Source: Dongia mobilis (GTDB lineage: Bacteria; Pseudomonadota; Alphaproteobacteria; Dongiales; Dongiaceae). Taken from it: a DNA stretch of 44,024 bases. Below, piece after piece: positions 26,476 through 36,814 of this stretch (positions are counted from its first letter, which is position 1; each line of letters opens with the position of its first letter). The notes under the pieces were generated by a model. The model did no database searches. It was given only the letters and a program-made list of their open reading frames with translations, and was not told the origin of the DNA. The stretch lies in NCBI RefSeq assembly GCF_945906275.1, contig NZ_CAMDRA010000006.1:1-44024 (forward strand), written 5' to 3'. The position numbers were made by a program, and so were the translations under genes.

Positions 26476-27102
26476 CTAGCTCTGGCTGGCGCGGGCCGTC
26501 GCGGTGAGAATGCCGGCGCCGATCAGCAGGCTGCCGCCGACCTTGTTGGCGGCTCCCACGACGCGCTCGTTGCGGATTGCGGCCCGCGCCCGCGAGGCCA
26601 CGAGCGCATAGCCGATGGCGTTGGCGAAGGCCAGGATCAGGAAGGTCGTTTCGAAGACGAGCATCTGGGTCAGGAAGTCGGCTTGCGGATTGAGGAATTG
26701 TGGCATAAAGGCCACGAAAAAGATGATGCTCTTGGGATTGAGTGCCGTGACGATCCACGCATGCCCCAGCATCTTGAGGCGCGAGGCGCCGTCGGCGCGG
26801 GGCTTGGCGTTGAGCGCCCCGCCGGCGCGCCACAGCTTGATGCCGAGCCAGATCATATAGGCGGCACCGACCCATTTGAGAATGGTGAACACCGTGGCCG
26901 AGGCGGCCAGCAGGGCGCCCAGGCCGAGCATGGACAGGGTCATGGCGGTGAAGTCGCCGAGCGCCACACCGATCGCCATGGGGAAGGCCGCGCGCCAGCC
27001 TTGGCCGAGGGCATAGGAGATGACCAGCAGGATCGTGGGTCCCGGGATGATCATCAGCAAGGCCGACGCTGCCGTGAATGCGGCCCAAGTTTCCCAGCTC
27101 AT
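26476..27102 (-). CDS. LysE/RhtB-family translocator
   Basis: MSWETWAAFTAASALLMIIPGPTILLVISYALGQGWRAAFPMAIGVALGDFTAM. Confidence 0.92.
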   Translation of the reverse strand: MSWETWAAFTAASALLMIIPGPTILLVISYALGQGWRAAFPMAIGVALGDFTAMTLSMLGLGALLAASATVFTILKWVGAAYMIWLGIKLWRAGGALNAKPRADGASRLKMLGHAWIVTALNPKSIIFFVAFMPQFLNPQADFLTQMLVFETTFLILAFANAIGYALVASRARAAIRNERVVGAANKVGGSLLIGAGILTATARASQS

Positions 27103-27212
27103 TGTTCCAATCTCCCCAACGTTGCTGGAGTGATCAAGCCACAGGCGGGAGTCCAGGTCCAGTCCAAGCGTCAATCAAGGAAGATCAATCTAACTATCTG
27201 AAAGATAATAGT

Positions 27213-28325
27213 TTACCCGGTCGGATAGGTGAACCCGAGATCCCGGGCGGCGAGGAAGCCGCCTTCACTGACGCGCGTCCAGGTCAGGGTGGTCTTCCGG
27301 TATTTGAGATAGGAGCCGACGATCCGCTTGGTCACGTCATCGCCGGCGTCGAGCACCTCCTGGACGACTTCGCTGGAAGCGTTGCCGAAGGCGATCAGCA
27401 CATCGCGCGAGAACTTCTTGAGCTGCACGTCATGCTCGTTCACCAGGGTGGCAAGGGCTGCCGGACTGCGGCCGCTATATTCCGCCGCCGTGAGATCATT
27501 CTCGGCCATGCAGGCCGCGGCCACGATCTGCTTTAGATCGTCCGGCAAGGCTGAGAATTTGCTCTTGTTGACGATGCATTCCAGTCCCGTGCCCGGCTCC
27601 TGGAAACCAGGCCAGTAGTAAAGCTTGGTGATCTTGTAAAGGCCGAGCGAAAGGTCGTTATAGGGGCCGACCCATTCGGCGCCATCAATGGCGCCGTCCT
27701 GCAGCTTGGCAAACAGCTCGCCGCTCGCCATCGGCATGACGTCGACGCCGAGCTTCTTGAGAGCTTCGCCGCCATAGCCGGGAATGCTGAATTTGCGGCC
27801 CTTGAGGTCGGCGACCGAATTCACCTCCTTCAGGAACCAGCCGCCCATCTGCACGCCGGTATTGCCAGCGAGGAAGGGTTTGACGCCGGCGGCGTCATAG
27901 AGTTCGTCCCACAATTCCTGTCCGCCGGCGAAATTCATCCAGCCGTTGAATTCGGACGGGATGAGGCCGAACGGCACGGCGCTGAAAAAGCCGGCGGCCG
28001 GCATCTGCCCGATATGATAGAGCGAAAAATCATGGGCCATTTCCGCAGTGCCATGCGATACGGCGGCAAAGCCCTGCAGGGGCGATACCAGTTCACCAGC
28101 CGCATAGACCTTGATCGTCAGTCGGCCGCCGGACAGCTGGTTGATGCGCTCCGCCAGTCGTTCGGCGCTGGAGCCGAGGCCGGGCAGGCCTTTCGGCCAG
28201 GCCGTCACCATTTTCCATTCAATGCGGTCTTGGGCGAGAGCGGGTTTGGGAAAGGCACCGCCCAGGGTCGCGGCACCCGCGGCACCGGCTGTGAGTGCGC
28301 CGGTCAGAAAGCGACGACGTCGCAT
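27213..28325 (-). CDS. Second TRAP transporter substrate-binding protein (DctP/TakP-like), Tat signal
   Basis: MRRRRFLTGALTAGAAGAATLGGAFPKPALAQ; GNTGVQMGGWFLKEVNSVADLKGRKFSIPGYGGEALKKLG. Confidence 0.92.
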   Translation of the reverse strand: MRRRRFLTGALTAGAAGAATLGGAFPKPALAQDRIEWKMVTAWPKGLPGLGSSAERLAERINQLSGGRLTIKVYAAGELVSPLQGFAAVSHGTAEMAHDFSLYHIGQMPAAGFFSAVPFGLIPSEFNGWMNFAGGQELWDELYDAAGVKPFLAGNTGVQMGGWFLKEVNSVADLKGRKFSIPGYGGEALKKLGVDVMPMASGELFAKLQDGAIDGAEWVGPYNDLSLGLYKITKLYYWPGFQEPGTGLECIVNKSKFSALPDDLKQIVAAACMAENDLTAAEYSGRSPAALATLVNEHDVQLKKFSRDVLIAFGNASSEVVQEVLDAGDDVTKRIVGSYLKYRKTTLTWTRVSEGGFLAARDLGFTYPTG

Positions 28326-28472
28326 GCAAGCAATCCTCGATCTGGTCAATTCGGGCCGTGCGCCGCCGCCGTTTTCGGAGGAACTGCCACCGGCCCATTA
28401 CTATCTGGGGCCGGAAACTATCAGGTCGGCGTTGCCAAGGAAAGCGGCCTCACGGCTGGCGCCGGTGGGTCG

Positions 28473-29201
28473 CTATTGGTCGGCAGCGAGACGTCGCCAG
28501 CCGTCGGCGCCATAGCGTTCCAGGGGCTGGAATCGCCGTTTATAGTCCATCTTCTGGCTGCCCTTCACCCAATAGCCGAGATACAGGTAGGGCAGGCCTG
28601 CCTGGCGCGCGAGGTCGATCAGGCGCAGCACCACGAAACTGCCGAGACTGTCTTGCGCCCGGTCAGCGGCAAAGAAACTGTAGACGGCGGAAATACCGTC
28701 GGCACTCCAATCCGTCAGGCATGCGGCGATCAGGTTGCGATCGGCATCGCGGAACTCGACCATGCGCGTGTCGATCGGACTGTCGGCGACCATGCTGGCG
28801 TAATCCTGCGGTCCCATGCCGACCATTTCGCCGTCATTGTGGCGCTGATCCAGATAGCGGCTGAACAACTGGTATTGTTCCTGGGTTGGATGCGCCGGCC
28901 GGATTTCGGTCACCAGGTCGGCATTCCGCGCCAGCACCCGGCGCAGGGACCGGGAGGGGTGGAAATTGGCGATGTCGATGCGCACGGGAATGCAGGCCTG
29001 GCAGCCCGCACAGGCCGGGCGATAGGCGATCGAGTGACTGCGCCGGAAGCCTGCCCTGGACAGAAGCTCGAACAATTCGGTGGCTTGTCCGCCGGACAGT
29101 TCGGTAATGATCTTTCGTTCCATCCGCTCAGGCAAGTAGGGACAGGGGACCTCGGTGGTCACCATGAAGCTGATCGGGAAGCTGCGGCTCTGCACGCTCA
29201 T
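28473..29201 (-). CDS. bpt: Aspartate/glutamate leucyltransferase (bacterial protein transferase, Bpt)
   Basis: 242 aa; CPYLPERMERKIITELSG...GFRRSHSIAYRPACAGCQACIPVRI...RHNDGEMVGM. Confidence 0.92.
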   Translation of the reverse strand: MSVQSRSFPISFMVTTEVPCPYLPERMERKIITELSGGQATELFELLSRAGFRRSHSIAYRPACAGCQACIPVRIDIANFHPSRSLRRVLARNADLVTEIRPAHPTQEQYQLFSRYLDQRHNDGEMVGMGPQDYASMVADSPIDTRMVEFRDADRNLIAACLTDWSADGISAVYSFFAADRAQDSLGSFVVLRLIDLARQAGLPYLYLGYWVKGSQKMDYKRRFQPLERYGADGWRRLAADQ

Positions 29202-29263
29202 GGCGTTATCCTACGCCAAGGACCCGTTTGTGACCAGTATCGGTGCAGGGGAGGGGGCTTCGC

Positions 29264-29800
29264 TCAATCCGGGTCGGCGCGCACGACGATCGTGCCAACG
29301 ACGATGTCATGCAGCAGTCGGGCGCGGTCGGCGAAAAAGCCCACCGCCAGCACCGGGAAGAACACGGTAACGGTGGCGAAGTACATCGCCGTCATCAGGA
29401 ATGCCTGCACATGGTCAAGCTTGCGACCGTCGAGATTAACCACGCGCAGGCCGGCGGCCCGCATGCCGAGCGTGGCGCCGCGCGGCTCAGCCATCAGATA
29501 GGTTGCCATCGCCACATGAATGACGATCGGTGCCAGCACCAGCGCCGGGAGCGACAGCAGCCCCAGGGTCGCGATTGTGGCCATGCAGTTGGCCAGCCAC
29601 AGCACGCAGGACAGGATGAAGGCGATGGTGAAATCGACACCTGCCGCACAGAAGCGCCGCAGCAGGACACCTTCAAAGCGGCGCGGGTCGGCGAGATCGA
29701 TATCGTTGTGGAAGGCCGGCGCTTCGTCGCTCCAGCCACGTCCGGCACCGCCCGGATCGAGGCGGCTCAATTGGATCGAGGGCGGTTTGCGGTCGGTCAA
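29264..29800 (-). CDS. RDD-family membrane protein
   Basis: 178 aa; LLRRFCAAGVDFTIAFIL...GATLGMRAAGLRVVNLDGRKLDH...RARLLHDIVVGTIVV. Confidence 0.85.
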   Translation of the reverse strand: MTDRKPPSIQLSRLDPGGAGRGWSDEAPAFHNDIDLADPRRFEGVLLRRFCAAGVDFTIAFILSCVLWLANCMATIATLGLLSLPALVLAPIVIHVAMATYLMAEPRGATLGMRAAGLRVVNLDGRKLDHVQAFLMTAMYFATVTVFFPVLAVGFFADRARLLHDIVVGTIVVRADPD

Positions 29801-29918
29801 ATCTGGGCCTGTGGCTTGACTGCGGACTGGCTACGCCCTGGATATGTGATGTCGGAGCGCCGATCTCAAGCCCACTTTCCATCAGGAAATGCGGGTTTCC
29901 GCGGCGATCACGGGATCG

Positions 29919-30932
29919 TCACCCGCCGGAATCGGGTTCGACGTTTACAGGCGGGATGATTTCTGCAGGTGGCTCATCCGGTGCTGCTGGTGCGGCCGGT
30001 GCTGCGGCTGGCGCGGCACCTTGGCCCGCGGGGGCGTCTTGCACATTGCTCAACAGCGTGATCGAGATACGGCGGTTCTTCGGATCCGCGGGATTGTCTG
30101 CGATGAAGGGGTCGGTATCGGCGCGCCCGACAACGTTGCGGACATTGCTCGCCTGGACCCCGTTTTCGACCAGGACGCGCCGGGCCGCATTGGCGCGATC
30201 AGACGACAATTCCCAATTGGTGCGCCCATCCGAGCCGACATAGGGGGCTGAATCCGTGTGGCCCGAGATGGCGAGCTTGTTGGGTAAATTCTTGAAGGCC
30301 TGCGCGACCAGGCCAAGTAGACGGCGGCTCTTTTCATCCATGTTCGCGCTGCCGGAGGCGAACATCGATTCCTTCTCGGCATCAAGCAACTGGATGCGAA
30401 GTCCTTCCGGCGTCTGGTCGATCTTCAGATTGTCCTGCAGGCCGGAAAGGTCCGGCGATTCCGCGATCACCTGCTGGATCTGTTGCTTCACTTCCTCGAA
30501 CTTCTTCTCTTCCGCGGCCTTCAGCGCTGCCTTGGCCTCGGCGGCATCGATCGGCTTCTCGCCTTCAGGTGTGGCCGCAGCTTCCTCGACAGTGGCCTCG
30601 CCGGTCCCGTCGCCCGTGGCGCCGGTACCTTCTTCCTCGATATCGACCTCAACCTCGGCGGCGGCCGTGCCGCTGGCTGCGTCCATCACCTGCTCCTGGC
30701 CTTCCATCACGGAGACCGAAGTCGCCGCATCTGTTATGGCAAGAGTGGGGGTGAAATACTGGCCGATGGCCTTCTTCTGCTCATCGGTGGTGTTGCCGAG
30801 CAGCCACAGCAGCAGGAAGAACGCCATCATCGCCGTCACGAAATCGGCATAGGCCACCTTCCAGGCACCGCCATGGGCGCCGCCTGCGACCTTCTTGATC
30901 CGCTTGATGATGATCGGTCTTTCATCCGCCAT
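29919..30932 (-). CDS. motB: Flagellar motor stator protein MotB
   Basis: 337 aa; GGAHGGAWKVAYADFVTAMMAFFLLLWLL (plug/TM) and OmpA-like ISGHTDSAPYVGSDGRTNWELSSDRANAARRVL. Confidence 0.95.
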   Translation of the reverse strand: MADERPIIIKRIKKVAGGAHGGAWKVAYADFVTAMMAFFLLLWLLGNTTDEQKKAIGQYFTPTLAITDAATSVSVMEGQEQVMDAASGTAAAEVEVDIEEEGTGATGDGTGEATVEEAAATPEGEKPIDAAEAKAALKAAEEKKFEEVKQQIQQVIAESPDLSGLQDNLKIDQTPEGLRIQLLDAEKESMFASGSANMDEKSRRLLGLVAQAFKNLPNKLAISGHTDSAPYVGSDGRTNWELSSDRANAARRVLVENGVQASNVRNVVGRADTDPFIADNPADPKNRRISITLLSNVQDAPAGQGAAPAAAPAAPAAPDEPPAEIIPPVNVEPDSGG

Positions 30933-30953
30933 GGATCTGACCTCTCAAGAGCC

Positions 30954-31814
30954 TTAAGGAGTCGGCAGGGCGCTGACGGCCTGCTCGACCTCATAGAAGC
31001 TCGGTCGTTCCGTCGACCACAGAACCTTGCGTGCGAACTCGACCGACACGGCCGGCGGGTAGCCCTGCATGTGGGCCAGCAGGCCGGCCTTCATGCACTG
31101 ATAATATTTCGCATCGGCATTGTCGGTCGCCACGACCACATTGGCCAACGGCGCGAACACGCCATAGGACATCAGGATACCAAAGAACGTACCGACCAGC
31201 GCTGCACCGATGAGGTGGCCCAGGATTTCCGGTGGTTCACTGATGGAACCCATGGTGTGAATGACACCCAGCACCGCCGCGACGATGCCGAGGGCCGGCA
31301 AGGCGTCCGCCATGGTCTGGATGGAATGACTGCCGACATGCAGTTCGGCGTGATGGGTTTCGAGTTCCGCGTCGATGAGTGTTTCCACTTCATTGGGATT
31401 CTCGGTACCCAAGGTCATCATGCGCAAATAATCGCACAGGAATTCGACCGCATGATGATCATGCTGGAACTTCGGAAATTGTGCGAAAAGCGTGCTCTCG
31501 TCCGGCTTTTCCACATGCTGCTCCAGGGCCAGCATGCCCTTGGTCTTCGCCAGCCGGAAGATCTGGTAGAGGACCGAGAGAAGCTCGACATAATCGGTCT
31601 TCTTGTAGACTGGCCCCTTCAGCGCGCGTTTAAATGCCTTGCCGGCTGATTTAATGCCGGTTTTCGTGCTGCCGACAATCAGCGCACCAAGCCCTGCTCC
31701 CAGGATGATCACGAATTCGGACGGCTGCCACAACACACCCAGGTGTCCGCCATGGACAGCGTAGGCGCCAAAGACGCAGCCGAAAACGACGACAAGACCT
31801 ACGATGACCAGCAT
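30954..31814 (-). CDS. motA: Flagellar motor stator protein MotA
   Basis: 286 aa; MLVIVGLVVVFGCVFGAYAVHGGHLGVLWQPSEFVIILGAGLGALIVGS; adjacent to motB. Confidence 0.95.
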   Translation of the reverse strand: MLVIVGLVVVFGCVFGAYAVHGGHLGVLWQPSEFVIILGAGLGALIVGSTKTGIKSAGKAFKRALKGPVYKKTDYVELLSVLYQIFRLAKTKGMLALEQHVEKPDESTLFAQFPKFQHDHHAVEFLCDYLRMMTLGTENPNEVETLIDAELETHHAELHVGSHSIQTMADALPALGIVAAVLGVIHTMGSISEPPEILGHLIGAALVGTFFGILMSYGVFAPLANVVVATDNADAKYYQCMKAGLLAHMQGYPPAVSVEFARKVLWSTERPSFYEVEQAVSALPTP

Positions 31815-31949
31815 GAAATGCCGAAACCCGCCCCTGGTGAACCCGCCTCAAGATGGCCGGTTTTAGTTAATACTTGGTTTAGGATTCGGGGCAAGAGCTT
31901 GAATTGAGGTTCAATTCAGATAGTAGCTGAAGAGTTGCACGGTCATGGC

Positions 31950-34271
31950 CTATTCCGGATCGGCGGGCTGCAAAACCAGTTGCGCAGCCCCGCCACCCTT
32001 TAGTCCACGATAGACCCCATCCCGCCAATCGGTCAGCCAATCATCATAGTGCGGCGAGAGCGGATTGCCCGATTGTCCGCCGGCCAGGGCAAACTGTGCT
32101 GCCTCGGGTGCGGCGAAATCGAGCACGAAGCGCAGACCCGGCCCATGCACATGGGCGAGGGCGACACCCTTTCGCGGCGGCAGCGGCGTCCCGCGGTTGA
32201 TGGCAAAGAAATCGCCGTCCGTCGGCAGATCGGCGTCGAGCCAGTCGGCGAGCAGCGGCAGGTGGCGGAAGACGGGATGGCTGAAATGCGCCCGGTGGCT
32301 GTCGCCCCATCGCCATGTCGCCGCATCTGGTCCGTAAGCATCGGTGAGGTCACGGCGCGTTTCGCGAAAGGCCGTGGCGAGGATATCGGCACAGCTCTCC
32401 TTTGCCGGGCTGACAATATCGTCGCAGGCGCGCCCATCGGCGAGGATCAGCTGGAGCCGGGCGATCTGCCAGAACCACCAGTCGGGGAAATGGCCGCGCA
32501 TCTCGTCGGCAAGGAGCTGCTTCGCGACACGATCGATCAGGATCGTGGCGATCAGCGGGGCCGCCAGGTCGCGGTCCATGGCGCCATCCCAACTGGCGAG
32601 GATATCGGCCATCTCCGCATCCGCCGTCTCCAGTGCAGTTTGCCATTGCCGCACGAAGGCAAGCACAGGCGCCGAATGATTGTCCATCTGGACAGATTGC
32701 AATTGGCCAAGAGTGACCTGGTACTTGTTTTCCAGCAGGGCGCCAATCCGGTTCGCGCGGTCTTCTTCCGGCCAATCCGCGGTGATGAAGGAACGATAGC
32801 CCGCCGGCCTGATATCGTTGTTCGCTGTGACCAGCACACCGTTTCTGTCGCCATGCAATTGCGGCAGGGCCGCCATCGGCAGGGTACCCAGCCAGTCATA
32901 GGCGCCGCTCCAGCCCGGTGCCGGCAGGCGGCTCTCGGCAAAGATCGCCCGGCGCAGCGGCACGCGACCGGCAGCGATGAAGCCGGTGGCGCCGGTGCGA
33001 TCGGCATAGACCACGTTCTGCTCAGGCGCGTGAAAATCGACCAGCGCCACTTCCAGCGCTGTCGCATCGCGCGCATGGTTCATGGCAAGGATGCTCTCCG
33101 GCGTGCGGTCGCCTGGCAGCAGTGCCGTCCAGGCCAGGGCCAGCACGGTGTCCGGCGAAACACCATCGTCGCTGAGATCGGAAACGACCGGGCCGTGACG
33201 CGTGCCGCGCACGGTGATCTCGATCTCGGCCGCATCCTTGATCCTGATCGTTTCCTGCCGTGTGAGAAAGGGCTGTGGGCCGGTCGGGGTCAAGTAGTGA
33301 TCCGGGCGCTCCGCCACGATCCGCTCTTCGAACAGATCCTGTGTATCGCCATGGGTGGTCGTGAAGGTCCAGGCGACTTGGCCATTTGTGCCGATCATGA
33401 TGAAGGGAAGGCCAGGTGCCGTCGCTCCCGTCCAGGTCATATCTGGTGTTTCGAGGCGCGCCAGGTACCAGGTTGCCGGCAGGCCGAGGCCGAGATGCGG
33501 ATCGTTGGCGATGAGCGGCATTTCGCTGGCGCTGCGGAGAGGCCCCACAGCCCAGCTGTTCGAGGCTTCACTGAGCGGCTGGCGCCAGGTCGGCACGCTG
33601 CCGTCATCATTGCTGGCGGCGCGCGCCGTTGGTGCTGAAACCAGGAGATCGAACAGATAGGGCGGCAGCGCGCGCTTCATCAGCCGGTTGGTCGTTTCCG
33701 CCTGCCAATTGTTGGAAAGATCGAGGGCCATCAGGCGGCCCCAGACCAGGTAATCCGCCGGCCGCCAGGTCTCTGGCCGGTAGCCCAGCAGGTAGAATTC
33801 CGGCGGCCAGGCGCCTTCATGCGCCCCGACAAACGCATTCACGCCGGCGCTGTAGGCATTGAGCACGGATTTGAGCGCGGGACTTGCCGCCAGGACCTGT
33901 GCCTCGGCCGAGCGATAGAGCCCCAGCGTGCGCATCAGCCGGTCGGTCTCGAGCGTGTCAGATCCCAGAACCTCGGACAGGCGACCCGCGCCGAGGCGGC
34001 GCATCACATCCATCTGGAACAGCCGGTCCTGGGCATGGACGAAGCCCAGCGCGAAATAGGCATCGTTGCTGGACTGCGCGGCAATGGTGGGGACGCCGCG
34101 ATCGTCGCGGGTGATCGACACCGCGGCAGCGATGCCGTGCAAGACAATGTCACCCTCGGTCTGCGGCAGACTTGAGCGCAGCCACAGATAGCCGCCCAGG
34201 CCAGCGACGATGACAAGCAGGATCAGGCCCGCAAAGAGGCGGAATGTCCAGCGCAGCCCTTTGGCCATCAA
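31950..34271 (-). CDS. Penicillin acylase family protein (Ntn hydrolase)
   Basis: 773 aa; SNSWAVGPLRSASEMPLIANDPHLGLGLPATWY with the processing-site Ser; ALGFVHAQDRLFQMDVMRRLGAGRLSEVLG. Confidence 0.92.
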   Translation of the reverse strand: MMAKGLRWTFRLFAGLILLVIVAGLGGYLWLRSSLPQTEGDIVLHGIAAAVSITRDDRGVPTIAAQSSNDAYFALGFVHAQDRLFQMDVMRRLGAGRLSEVLGSDTLETDRLMRTLGLYRSAEAQVLAASPALKSVLNAYSAGVNAFVGAHEGAWPPEFYLLGYRPETWRPADYLVWGRLMALDLSNNWQAETTNRLMKRALPPYLFDLLVSAPTARAASNDDGSVPTWRQPLSEASNSWAVGPLRSASEMPLIANDPHLGLGLPATWYLARLETPDMTWTGATAPGLPFIMIGTNGQVAWTFTTTHGDTQDLFEERIVAERPDHYLTPTGPQPFLTRQETIRIKDAAEIEITVRGTRHGPVVSDLSDDGVSPDTVLALAWTALLPGDRTPESILAMNHARDATALEVALVDFHAPEQNVVYADRTGATGFIAAGRVPLRRAIFAESRLPAPGWSGAYDWLGTLPMAALPQLHGDRNGVLVTANNDIRPAGYRSFITADWPEEDRANRIGALLENKYQVTLGQLQSVQMDNHSAPVLAFVRQWQTALETADAEMADILASWDGAMDRDLAAPLIATILIDRVAKQLLADEMRGHFPDWWFWQIARLQLILADGRACDDIVSPAKESCADILATAFRETRRDLTDAYGPDAATWRWGDSHRAHFSHPVFRHLPLLADWLDADLPTDGDFFAINRGTPLPPRKGVALAHVHGPGLRFVLDFAAPEAAQFALAGGQSGNPLSPHYDDWLTDWRDGVYRGLKGGGAAQLVLQPADPE

Positions 34272-34307
34272 ACGCGTGTCCTGACAGAGTCGGTTCGGAC
34301 GGCGAGC

Positions 34308-35516
34308 TTAGCCGGCTTCCGGGAAGTCGGCCAGAATGCGTGCGCGATCCTGGTCAAGCTCCGGCGCCGCCGGCCGCACAGCGGGTGTCGCAAAGCCGGA
34401 GAATTTGATCGGCGAGCCGGCCACCTCCAGCGGTGCCACGCTGGGATCGTCGACCGGCAGCACGATCTGCCGGTGCTGCACCTGCGGGTCGTGAATCGCC
34501 TGTTCCACATTGTTGATCGGCGCCGAGGGGATGCCCGTGCGGTTGAACAGGTCGAGCCAATAGGCGGTCGAATTCTCGGTCAGGAATGTCTCCAGCGTCT
34601 CCTTCAACTGGATGACATGTTCCGACCGCTTGGCGTTGGTAGCGAAGCGCGGATCGTCGGCCAATGTGGCATGCTGCACCACGCCGCAGAAGGTTCTGAA
34701 CAGGGAATCATTCCCGCAGGCGATGACGACATAGCCGTCTTTCGTCCGGTACGCTTCAAAGGGTGCAATCGATGGGTGCCGCGCACCCAGTGGTTTGGGC
34801 GATGTGCCGGTGGAGTAATAGCGCGCGATGGCGTTCTCCAGCAAAGCGAGCTGGCTGTCGAGCATGGCGACATCGACGGCAATTCCCTCGCCGGACTGAT
34901 TGCGGTGATGCAATGCCGAGACGATGCCGAGTGCTGTGAAGAGACCGGCGCCGAGATCACCGATCGAGGCACCGACGCGGGTCGGTTCGCCACCCTCATG
35001 GCCGGTGATGCTCATGATGCCGCCCATGGCCTGGGCGATGATGTCGTAGGCCGGGCGGTCTGCATAGGGGCCGGTCTGGCCGAAGCCGGAGGTCGAGGCG
35101 TAGATCAGCTTCGGATAAAGCCGCTTCAGTTCCTCCTGGCCGAAACCGAGCCGTGCCATGGTGCCGGGGCGGAAGTTCTCGATCATCACATCGGCGCCGC
35201 GCAGCAGCCGGTGCAGGATCGCCTGGTCATCTTCATTCTTGAGATCAAGGGCGATCGATTCCTTGCCGCGGTTCTGGGCGATGAAATAGCCGGACTTGCC
35301 GTTGATGAACGGCCCATAGGCGCGGGAATCGTCGCCGCCCTTGGGATTTTCCACCTTGATCACCCGGGCGCCCAGATCAGAGAGCAGCATGGTGCAGAAC
35401 GGCCCCGCCAGCACCCGGGTCAGGTCGATGATCACGATGCCGGAAAGCGGCCCCCTGGTCGTCCCCGCGGCCGTACCCCCGGCCTTATCTCGGGTCGCCC
35501 CGTTCGACTGCGCCAT
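34308..35516 (-). CDS. CaiB/BaiF family CoA-transferase
   Basis: GIVIIDLTRVLAGPFCTMLLSDLGARVIKVENPKGGDDSRAYGPF...GKESIALDLKNEDD. Confidence 0.93.
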   Translation of the reverse strand: MAQSNGATRDKAGGTAAGTTRGPLSGIVIIDLTRVLAGPFCTMLLSDLGARVIKVENPKGGDDSRAYGPFINGKSGYFIAQNRGKESIALDLKNEDDQAILHRLLRGADVMIENFRPGTMARLGFGQEELKRLYPKLIYASTSGFGQTGPYADRPAYDIIAQAMGGIMSITGHEGGEPTRVGASIGDLGAGLFTALGIVSALHHRNQSGEGIAVDVAMLDSQLALLENAIARYYSTGTSPKPLGARHPSIAPFEAYRTKDGYVVIACGNDSLFRTFCGVVQHATLADDPRFATNAKRSEHVIQLKETLETFLTENSTAYWLDLFNRTGIPSAPINNVEQAIHDPQVQHRQIVLPVDDPSVAPLEVAGSPIKFSGFATPAVRPAAPELDQDRARILADFPEAG

Positions 35517-35662
35517 CTCCCCAATCCCCCCGACCTGCGTTTTGTCATTAATATGACTTGTTCCTTGGGGCATTTAGATAGCTGATCCGGGGGCTGGGTG
35601 ACAACAGCGGGGCTATCGGCTAGAAGCCCATGAGGTCGGCACATGAGCTTCGTGAGTAGGGT

Positions 35663-36814
35663 ATGGCGAAGGAATTCGAGAGCGTTCGGAGCATGATCGA
35701 GACGCTGAAGCCCAGCTATCCGGTCTATTGCCTGCGGCCCGAGATCATCACCCAGGCGGCGACCCGGTTCCTGGAGCAGTTCCCCGGCCGGGTCCTCTAT
35801 GCGGTGAAGTGCAACCCTCATGCCGAGGTGCTGCGCGCGCTGCACCGCGCCGGCATCCGCCATTTCGACACCGCCTCGCTGCCCGAGATCGCCCAGGTGC
35901 GCGAGAGCTTTCCCGATGCCGCCTGCTACTTCATGCATCCGGTGAAGGGCCGCGCCGTCATCAACACGGCCGCCAAGGTCTATGAGATCGACACTTACAT
36001 CATCGATCATCCGAGCGAGCTCAACAAGATCCTCGCCGAAACCGGCGGTGCCGAGGGTCTTACCATCTATGTCCGCCTGAAGACGCCGCCGGTCGATGGC
36101 GCCTTCTATCACCTTGCAGCGAAATTCGGCGCCGATGTCGACGATGCGGCTGCCATGCTGCGCGATGCATCCTCGCGCGGCTGCCGCGTCGGCCTTGCCT
36201 TCCATGTCGGCTCGCAATGCCTCGTCCCCGGCGCCTATGGCGAGGCGCTGAAGATCGTCGGCGAGGTGCTGGAGAAGGCCAAGGTGGATATCGTCGGCCT
36301 CGATGTCGGGGGTGGCTTTCCGGCGGAGTATCTCGGCACCAACATGCCGCCCTTCGAGGATTTCATTCACGAGATCGAAGAGGGTGTGAAGAAGCTGAAA
36401 CTGCGCCGCGATTGCGTGTTGATGTGCGAACCCGGCCGCGCGCTGGTGGCGCATGCGGTCTCGGTGGTGACCCAGGTTCAACTGCGCAAGGACGACCAGC
36501 TCTACATCAATGACGGCATCTACGGCTCGCTGTCGGAAACGGTCGATGCCGGCGTCAAGCTGCCGGCGCGGGAGCATCGCCTGGCCGGTTCGCTCACCGG
36601 CGGGCCCAAGGACTTCATCCTCAACGGTCCCACCTGCGATTCCCTTGACGTGCTGCCTTCGACCTTCTCATTGCCCTCGGATATCGACGAGGGCGACTGG
36701 ATCGAGATCGACCGTGTCGGTGCCTATTCGAACGCGCTGGCCACGCGCTTCAACGGCTTCGCGCCGGAAACGCTGGTTGTTGTCCATGACCAGCCGATGG
36801 GATCGGTGCGTTGA
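35663..36814 (+). CDS. Type III PLP-dependent decarboxylase (ornithine decarboxylase-like)
   Basis: 383 aa; VLYAVKCNPH (PLP Lys), FHVGSQC, GLDVGGGFPAEY, CEPGRALVA, GPTCDSLDVL. Confidence 0.92.
   Translation: MAKEFESVRSMIETLKPSYPVYCLRPEIITQAATRFLEQFPGRVLYAVKCNPHAEVLRALHRAGIRHFDTASLPEIAQVRESFPDAACYFMHPVKGRAVINTAAKVYEIDTYIIDHPSELNKILAETGGAEGLTIYVRLKTPPVDGAFYHLAAKFGADVDDAAAMLRDASSRGCRVGLAFHVGSQCLVPGAYGEALKIVGEVLEKAKVDIVGLDVGGGFPAEYLGTNMPPFEDFIHEIEEGVKKLKLRRDCVLMCEPGRALVAHAVSVVTQVQLRKDDQLYINDGIYGSLSETVDAGVKLPAREHRLAGSLTGGPKDFILNGPTCDSLDVLPSTFSLPSDIDEGDWIEIDRVGAYSNALATRFNGFAPETLVVVHDQPMGSVR

Noticed and set aside
32049-33638. 529-aa plus-strand ORF opposite penicillin acylase
   Set aside because: Antisense shadow ORF. 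The same applies to 20295-21515, 28014-29501, 30483-31649, 34473-35585, 35432-36577 and 40160-41440.
35574-35662. speF-type regulatory RNA before the ornithine decarboxylase-like gene
   Set aside because: Only ~90 bp separates it from the divergent CaiB ORF, and I see no recognisable speF architecture beyond a short GGGCT/AGCCC hairpin.
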